64,000 bases of DNA from the NCBI GenBank assembly GCA_028456385.1, contig JALNQF010000225.1:1-64000 (forward strand). Direction: 5' to 3'. The notes below the pieces were generated by a model, which searched no databases, was not told the origin of the DNA, and was given only the letters and a program-made list of their open reading frames with translations. Position 1 is the first letter of the stretch. Every line of letters begins with the position of its first letter. Source of the DNA: Ophiosphaerella korrae (taxonomy: Eukaryota > Ascomycota > Dothideomycetes > Pleosporales > Phaeosphaeriaceae). Positions 60,201 to 64,000 of this stretch are shown here, piece by piece. Made by a program: the position numbers and the translations under genes.

Positions 60201-60811
60201 TCTTCTCCTCCTAAAACTTAACCTATCCTAAACGTACTAAGTTATTTTAATAGTTAGGCTAAAAAAAATATAGGCTTTAAAGTACTATCTTATAAGCGCT
60301 GTAATAGTAGTAGAATATAGTAAGAATAATTATCTAGAGAATTTATTAGATAATATAAGAGAATAATTTATAGTCTATAGCTAATCTCTACTTAATTAGG
60401 TATTAGTGCGTTTAAACTCTTTTTTACTTTTATAGTTAGATTACTAAGTTATTTACTTCTTATTTTTATTCTTCTAGGCTTCCTTATTATTAACTACACA
60501 AGTAATTAAAGATATATTACTCTAAGCTATAGAGATATAACCTTCTATATTAATAACAACGCCCTTAAGTAGATATATATTTTTACCCTTAATATTAGCT
60601 AATAAGAAGTTATCTAAAGAATTAATAATTGTAGTTTTACTTATAGAATATAAGATAGTCTTTTACTTTATTTTATAACTTAACCCTAATATAGTAAATA
60701 ATTTATTACTACTCTAATATATATTAATACTTATAATAGGCCTACTATTATTAACTATAGTAACCCTTTATAAGTATTAGGAGATTAGGAGTTAATAGTA
60801 AAAGTTTGTGT
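51228..60811. other. 9.6 kb of unclassified RIP-degraded repeat DNA
   Basis: Uniform TpA-rich sequence. On the minus strand, about 58280-59200 can be read for about 300 codons with a lower stop density than the surroundings, and 57050-57750 gives a second such stretch, so a degraded minus-strand coding element is likely. No diagnostic motif of Copia, LINE, Helitron or Crypton elements could be assigned. A short 33 bp tandem duplication lies near 56020-56090. No gene or RNA is called. Confidence 0.4.
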
Positions 60812-61190
60812 TGTAATTAGTAATAGACTATAAATAATAGAAGAATTCTCGCGATGTTAATATATTGTCGCTTGTAGTTAATAATTAAATTGCTAATACT
60901 ATCCTAGTAATGCGTATTATTACTAACAATATACTAATATCTTCTTAGTACCTTTATAACTTTATATTTACTAAGATTACAAATTTATAAATTTATTACG
61001 TGTCCTACTTTATAACTTTATATTTACTAAGATCGCGAATTTACGAATTTATTACGTATCCTAATTGTAGTTAGTCTTTTAGTTAAGCTTATTATCTTAT
61101 AAGTTATTACCTTACTTATCCTATATTTTATTAGCTATAGAGCTAGGGCTAATTAGCTCTATTTTAATTTCTCTTATTACTATTGTAATA
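60812..61190 (-). repeat. 3' LTR of Gypsy-3 (inverted)
   Basis: 379 bp. Read on the minus strand it starts TATTACAATAG next to a purine-rich tract (61191-61203) and ends ...TTACA. It includes a 56 bp tandem duplication (60952-61007 and 61008-61063); the right unit keeps GATCGCG where the left reads GATTACA. Confidence 0.85.
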
Positions 61191-64000
61191 CTATCCTTTC
61201 TCCTAGATAGATCTTTGTTTTACTATTCTAGGGCTAAGGTTATTTATCTAGTTTCTTTATTAATCTTAAGTTCTTTATTACTCTTTATACTATCCTATTC
61301 CTAGTGTAATAAGCTTCTCTTTATAGCTTGTATTATTTGTAATAGAGTTAAAATATTCCCTTATTATTATTATAGATTATTAGGTCTTTTGTATCTTATA
61401 TCTTTAAAGGATAGTAAATATTATAACAAATATATTCTTGCTAATATTTAGTATAATTGTATTTCTTCTAGTATTTCTCTTATAGAGTATAAGTGTTTAA
61501 TTTCTATATAGTCTCTTTCTACTAAATTGTATAGGGTAAGCTATTAATAGAGCTTAAAAGAAACTATTATTATAGCTTACTATAGCTAAAGCTAAGCGTA
61601 AGCTAACTTTTTATAAGCTAGTAAAGCTTTATTCTTATATTAAGCGTCTTTATAAGATAAAGGCTTATAATAACACTAAATTATCTAAATAGTCTTATAC
61701 CTTAGAGGCTAAGTTAGACCTAGATAATATAGTAGAGGCTACTCTAGCTCCTATTGTATTAGGCGTTCTTATCGCCTCTCTATTTAGTAGTAATAGTGTT
61801 AATTTTCTTAGTTTACTATAAGGCGTTCTAGAGGATTTTAATTTTAGAACTCCTCTAGTTTCTTAAAGTAGTTAAGGTTATCTTCTAGTTCTTATGTATA
61901 TTCCTATAGTTGCCTTTTCTTGTCTATACCTATCTATTCTACTAAGTAGTAGTTTCTTCTATTATAGGATTAGTACGCTAAGATTTTTTTAACTTCTTAT
62001 TCCTTTTATTCTCTATATATATCTACTTTGTATACTAGTAGTTCTACGTTTTATAGTACCTTTTCTAGTAGTACTACGTAAAATATTAGGTATATCCTTA
62101 TTTTACTTAGTAGTTTTAGTTTAAATATAACTAGTATAACTTCTTTCTTTACTTTATTATATCTTATCTTAATATAATCTAGTTTTAAACTTAATTATTT
62201 ACTCTTAATATTTCTTTATAGTAACTATACTTTTTATCTCTCTTTAAATTAGGGTCTCTCTATATATTTCTTGTTATAGTATCTTACTATTTAATTATAT
62301 AAGAACTATATATCTTATCTTAATTAATTGTATATATCTTTAAGTCTATTAGTAAAGCTATCTTCTCTTAGAGACTAAGATACTTTAGATCTTAGTATTT
62401 AGTAAGTATTAGGGTTAAACCTATAATTTATAAAGAAAGGTAATACTATTATTACTATATTCTTTGCACTATTATATACTAACTATACTATAGTTAGTAA
62501 CTATACTTAATTGTTTTAGTTATAGTTAAGGTAGTATCTTAGATATTATTCTACTATCTAGTTTATATATTCTAATTACCTATCTATCTATAAGTAGTAT
62601 ACTATTAATATTATATATTTTATTCCTAATTATACTATTATTATTCTTTATAGTTTTAATATAAACCTTATATCTCTATCTATAATAATTTTATCTAGAA
62701 GTCTATATTAACTAACTATAGTTCCTAGGACCTAGTGTATAGCGACCTCTATCCTACTTTTTTCTTTATATAGTCTAAAGTATAAGTACTTTATAAGCCT
62801 ACTTACTATTATTAGGATTCTATTATATTTAATTCCTAATATTAGATCTTTTAATTTAGGTAGGTTTGTAATAAAGTCTATTATAATAACTCCTTAGAGT
62901 TATTCTAGTACCCTAACCAGTTATAATATTCTATATTGTGTATATCTACTATATTTATTTCTATAATATTCAGTATAATCTCGTAGTACTTTTATTACTA
63001 GTTGTCTTACTTTTAGGATATAGTAATTCTATAGTAGTCTATCTAGTATTTTGTTAATACCCTAGTATCTATATACTAGTAGTTTGTAAAATAATTATAT
63101 AAACTCTCTTTATATCTTGTTTAAAATATATATTCTTCTATTTACTTTTATAAATCCTTTTTAGATCTTAAGTTTCTTTATTTCTTTAAGAGCCCTTTTT
63201 ATTTCCTTCTAAATCTATTTATCTAGCTTACTACTTATTCTTTTAAGTATTACGGCTATTTTTAGTATATTTAGGACTAAATAACTATCTTTGTTCTTAA
63301 CTAGAACTATACTAGTAGTATTTATTTCTTTTTATAAATCTAGTTTTCTACTTAGGGCGTCTATAAATTAGTTGTCTTTTCCTTTAGTATATATAATCTT
63401 AAGGTTAAACGTTAATAAGTATTCTTACTATCTTGTATAGCGTTGTAACAAGTCCTTATTTAGTATAAATCTTATAAGATTCCTATAATCTATATAGACT
63501 TTTGTTTAATACTTTACTCTTTATAAATATACTCTCTATTACTTAAATACTTTATAAATTACTAGTATTTCTTTGTTATAGATAAGGTAATTAAGCTCTA
63601 CTAGCTTTATTTTCTTAGAGAAGTATTTAACTATATATTCTTGTTTTGTAACCTAGTCTTCTTGTAGTAGTACTATTCTATAGACTAAGTTTAATACGTC
63701 TATTTTTACTATTACTAGTATTTCTAGGTTATATATTCTAATAACTAGGTTTTCTATAAACTTCTATTTAATTTAGTTAAATACCTTATTATATTCCTAG
63801 GTCTATTTAAATAGCGTATCTTTTTTTATAAGTTATATTATTAGTTATATTAACTTATACTATCTTTCTATAAACTTCCTATAAAAGTTTACTAGCTTAT
63901 AAAACTATTATACTTCTTATAAGTTTTTTAGTATTAACTATTCTTAAATTACCTTAATTTTATTAAAGTTAATCTATATTTTTCCTAGTTCTATAATAAA
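61191..64000 (-). pseudogene. pol: Gypsy-3 pol pseudogene, 3' part, running off the window
   Basis: Minus-strand sequence colinear with Gypsy-2 from about 20830 to the end of pol: end of reverse transcriptase at the window edge, RNase H, integrase (about 62000-63100) and the C-terminal chromodomain region (about 61850-62000). 61204-61850 corresponds to the extra region between pol and LTR. Broken by TAA/TAG. The RT active site, protease, gag and 5' LTR lie beyond the window. Confidence 0.85.

Overview
The window looks like a filamentous ascomycete (Pezizomycotina) chromosome. Three things point there: genes with many 46-65 bp GT-AG introns, families known from such fungi (a phytanoyl-CoA dioxygenase relative, chromovirus Ty3/Gypsy elements, pogo/Fot1 and Tc1 transposons), and a heavy repeat-induced point mutation (RIP) signature. 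About 90% of the window is AT-rich, TpA-saturated repeat DNA in which old coding frames are broken almost only by TAA and TAG, as expected when CpA becomes TpA on both strands. No rRNA, tRNA or CRISPR array was seen. The species cannot be named from the sequence.

Two islands of normal composition sit in this repeat sea. Island 1 (about 4.2-7.97 kb) holds an unmutated solo LTR, a GC-richer upstream region with short tandem repeats, and one intact 11-exon gene (5401-7873). That gene encodes a secreted, cysteine-rich, possibly GPI-anchored protein of about 639 residues. Island 2 (about 29.49-34.1 kb) holds an intact intronless gene for a 749-residue membrane protein (30442-32691) and the wreck of a phytanoyl-CoA dioxygenase-like gene (33282-34024).

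The repeat sea is layered. A pogo/Fot1 transposon (pogo-1, 16786-25680) is split by a full-length Ty3/Gypsy chromovirus (Gypsy-2, 17066-24094, target duplication AACTA). A second copy of the same pogo element lies in reverse at 27630-29491. Gypsy-1 is full length at 36757-43861 (target duplication AGAAG). A solo LTR very like that of Gypsy-1 lies at 25999-26446 (target duplication TATAA), inside a copy of an unclassified repeat. Another LTR at 44677-45507 carries a 425 bp palindromic MITE. A Tc1 element with a DD34E transposase fills 45763-47882, a second type of pogo-like element fills 49496-51225, and a third Gypsy runs off the right edge on the minus strand (60812-64000). Large parts (about 0.5-3 kb, 9.4-16.8 kb, 34.1-36.7 kb, 47.9-49.5 kb, 51.2-60.8 kb) are RIP-degraded DNA that I could only group into repeat families or leave unclassified.

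The genes do not form a visible pathway. What they share is location: expressed-looking genes, one of them secreted, isolated among RIP-silenced transposons. This is the layout known from AT-isochore or two-speed fungal genomes.
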